Origin: DAIDKA01 sp036489445 | GTDB taxonomy: Bacteria > Pseudomonadota > Gammaproteobacteria > Steroidobacterales > Steroidobacteraceae | Direction: 5' to 3' | DNA length: 64,000 nt | Assembly (NCBI GenBank): GCA_036489445.1 | Contig: DASXFV010000091.1 | Location: 1 to 64,000, forward strand | Shown here: positions 63,201 to 64,000 of the stretch, one piece after another | Layout: the number at the start of each line of letters is the position of its first letter | Numbering within the stretch: the stretch's first letter is position 1 | Notes under the pieces: model-generated | Database searches by the model: none | Seen by the model: only the letters and a program-made list of their open reading frames with translations | Told to the model about the DNA's origin: nothing | Made by a program: the position numbers and the translations under genes

Positions 63201-63318
63201 GCTGACCCTGTTCACGACGCCGGTCATCTACCTGGCCTTTGATCGGATCGCCAAGCGCCTGAGCCGCAGATCCGAGGCCGGCGATACGCAGGGGACTCTG
63301 GTAGACCAGCCGACGTGA
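60208..63318 (+). CDS. mdtB: RND efflux permease MdtB
   Basis: 1036-residue inner-membrane RND pump, the usual length. TM1 begins LRPVATTLLMVAILIVGML. Proton-relay aspartates are in TM4 (GFVVDDAIVMIENISR), the TM10 Lys in GIVKKNAILMIDFAI, and two large periplasmic porter/docking loops are present. Starts with MNPSRIFVLRPVA at 60208; the frame extends upstream through mdtA but without a plausible start. It forms the MdtB2C trimer that exports bile salts, novobiocin and similar compounds in E. coli. Confidence 0.92.
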   Translation: MNPSRIFVLRPVATTLLMVAILIVGMLGYTELPLAALPEVSYPTIQVQTFYPGASPEVMTSAITAPLEKQFGQMPGLNQMSSTSSAGASVITMQFNLALAIDIAEQEVQAAISGAQNLLPQDLPAPPIYAKVNPADAPVLTLGVTSEVMPLTQVEDMADVRIAEKLSQVKGVGVVSISGGQRPAVRAVVNPRALAAYGLNLDDLRTTISVANQNGPKGTFDGPSRAYTINTNDQLRSAKEYAEIVIAYRNGAPVRLKDVATLIEAPENTKLGAWMNTTPALIINVQRQPGANVVDVVDEIQAMLPALKATLPAGVDVRVLTDRTTTIRASIKDVQFEMILAVMLVVLVIFLFLRDLRATLIPSLSVPLSLIGTFAVMYLAGYSLNNLSLMALTIATGFVVDDAIVMIENISRYIEAGEPPLDAALKGAGQIGFTIISLTVSLLAVLIPLLFMQDVVGRLFREFAVTLAVTIIISAVVSLTLVPMLCALLLKQRDAGDPHHVDRSKWLDSTIVWYGHRLTWVLEHQRLTLYVAVATLVVTAGLYILIPKGFFPDQDTGLIQGVSVATESISYDAMADRQQALAAAVLKDPDVQSLSSFIGVDGNNVTLNSGRFLINLKPRDERSATVLDVIHRLQQETASVPGITLYMQPSQDLSLDNTVSRTQYQFILESASADTLGTWTPKLVSALRERPELSDVVSNLEDNGLAAFITIDRDTAARLGVSVGTVDNALYDAFGQRIVSTIFTQSNQYRVIIEADPKAYASTDSIQSLYVPSAAGGQIPLSALAKVTMEAKPLLINHLAQFPAATVSFNLAPGASLGSAVDAIEKVEQSLGMPTSVSTTFEGAALAFRNNLSNELLLLLAAVLVMYIVLGVLYESFIHPVTILSTLPSAGIGALLALIVFGDELTIIALIGIILLIGIVKKNAILMIDFAIDAERNQGMDPRAAIYQACLLRFRPILMTTVAAIFGALPLMFGTGTGSELRHPLGVTIVGGLLVSQVLTLFTTPVIYLAFDRIAKRLSRRSEAGDTQGTLVDQPT

Positions 63319-64000
63319 ACATCTCCGCGCCATTCATCGCCCGACCGGTGGCCACCATCCTGTTGACTTTCGGGGTGGCGCTGGCTGGCGGTACCGCATT
63401 CAATCTTCTGCCGATTGCGCCGCTGCCGAAAATTGACGTCCCCGCCGTCTTCGTCTCCGCCAATCTGCCGGGCGCCAGTCCGGAGGTGATGGCGGCGACC
63501 GTAGCCACGCCGCTGGAACGGCACCTGGGCGCCATCGCGGACGTGGATGACATGACCTCCACCAGCAATGTCGGCAGCACCAATATCCAGCTGACTTTTG
63601 GTATCGACCGGGACATCGACGGCGCCGCCCGGGACGTGCAGGCCGCGATCGAAGCGGCGCACGCGGACCTGCCCTCTGCCCTGACCCGCAATCCGTCGTA
63701 TCGGAAGGTCAACAGCTCGCAGTCGCCGATCCTGACCCTGGCGCTGACGTCGGATGTCCTGACACAGGGCCAGATCTACGACGCGGCGGACGCGGTGATC
63801 TCCCAGCGCCTGTCGCAGATCAACGATGTGGGCACCGTCAACATCAATGGCAGTGCCCTGCCTGCGGTGCGGGTCGAGATCAATCCGCTGTCACTGTCCA
63901 AGTACGGCATCGGCCTGCAGGATGTCGCAGCCGCCATCTCCAATGCCAACGCCAACGCGCCCAAGGGGGCCATCGACTCGAAGGGCCGGCATTACCAGAT
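63315..64000 (+). CDS. mdtC: RND efflux permease MdtC, N-terminal part (cut by window edge)
   Basis: Starts at GTG 63315, overlapping the mdtB stop by 4 bases (GTGA), and runs open to the right edge (228 codons seen). The sequence MNISAPFIARPVATILLTFGVALAGG and LPLIAPLPKID-like segment followed by NLPGASPEVMAATVATPLERHLGAIADV is the RND N-terminus of MdtC type. The porter domain is cut. The adjacent overlapping start supports co-translation with MdtB as a heterotrimer. Confidence 0.9.
   Translation, partial: MNISAPFIARPVATILLTFGVALAGGTAFNLLPIAPLPKIDVPAVFVSANLPGASPEVMAATVATPLERHLGAIADVDDMTSTSNVGSTNIQLTFGIDRDIDGAARDVQAAIEAAHADLPSALTRNPSYRKVNSSQSPILTLALTSDVLTQGQIYDAADAVISQRLSQINDVGTVNINGSALPAVRVEINPLSLSKYGIGLQDVAAAISNANANAPKGAIDSKGRHYQ

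Noticed and set aside
1..64000. CRISPR arrays, tRNA, rRNA, insertion sequences or attachment sites
   Set aside because: No spaced repeat arrays, clover-leaf sequences, transposase genes or terminal repeats were seen by reading; a tRNA or IS search program could still find something I missed.

Overview
The window is GC-rich, densely coding bacterial chromosome with no rRNA, tRNA, CRISPR array, prophage or insertion sequence that I can see. Gene content (a PiuA/PiuC/Sel1 iron cluster, an lpxA-modifying arn operon, MdtABC, HrpA, the hopanoid-type glycosyltransferase HpnB, a RIO-type kinase, DUF6152 proteins and a Rieske oxygenase) points to a Gram-negative gammaproteobacterium, most plausibly a free-living member of the Xanthomonadales/Nevskiales/Steroidobacter area. 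That placement is inferred from gene content alone.

Layout. 1-6.3 kb (minus): a TolC / HlyD-type adaptor / MacB-like ATPase / multiple FtsX-permease efflux operon, preceded by a consensus sigma-54 promoter and an enhancer-like array of 12-bp repeats. 6.5-12.7 kb: mixed housekeeping genes (RIO kinase, fatty-acid-hydroxylase-family protein, GDT1-type transporter, ABC-F ATPase, membrane protein, periplasmic peroxiredoxin, exonuclease III). 12.8-16.6 kb (plus): a Fur-box-controlled iron cluster, TonB receptor, PiuC dioxygenase and Sel1 protein. 16.7-25.6 kb: exported methyltransferase, ZIP transporter, Dcp peptidase, SlyD, HpnB, an AAHS-type MFS transporter, a lytic-transglycosylase-like protein and a YXWGXW-repeat protein. 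25.7-28.9 kb: hydroxypyruvate isomerase, flavin reductase, an unknown exported protein and an SDR dehydrogenase.

28.9-34.2 kb (minus): an ABC exporter, a branched-chain aminotransferase and a branched-chain 2-oxoacid dehydrogenase operon. Its E1-alpha and E1-beta genes are fused by an internal deletion with a frame change, so E1 is broken while E2 is intact. 34.3-40.8 kb (minus): three overlapping or abutting peptidase genes (M13, S9 prolyl oligopeptidase, M28), with a divergent HtrA-like protein that has lost all three catalytic residues. 42.0-49.1 kb (minus): a compact lipid A aminoarabinose operon, arnC-arnA(formyltransferase)-arnA(decarboxylase)-arnD-arnT-arnE/F-arnB, in which ArnA is split into two genes.

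49.1-58.5 kb: GNAT acetyltransferase, aldehyde dehydrogenase, two exported proteins of the DUF6152-associated kind, a VOC protein, HrpA, a Rieske oxygenase and a small unknown protein. 58.8-64 kb (plus): an MdtABC RND efflux operon running off the right edge. Envelope defence dominates the window: two multidrug-type exporters, lipid A modification, iron uptake, periplasmic redox protection and secreted peptidases. The observations most worth following are the sigma-54/UAS-controlled efflux operon with alternating FtsX paralogues, the deleted Bkd E1 genes and the pseudo-HtrA.
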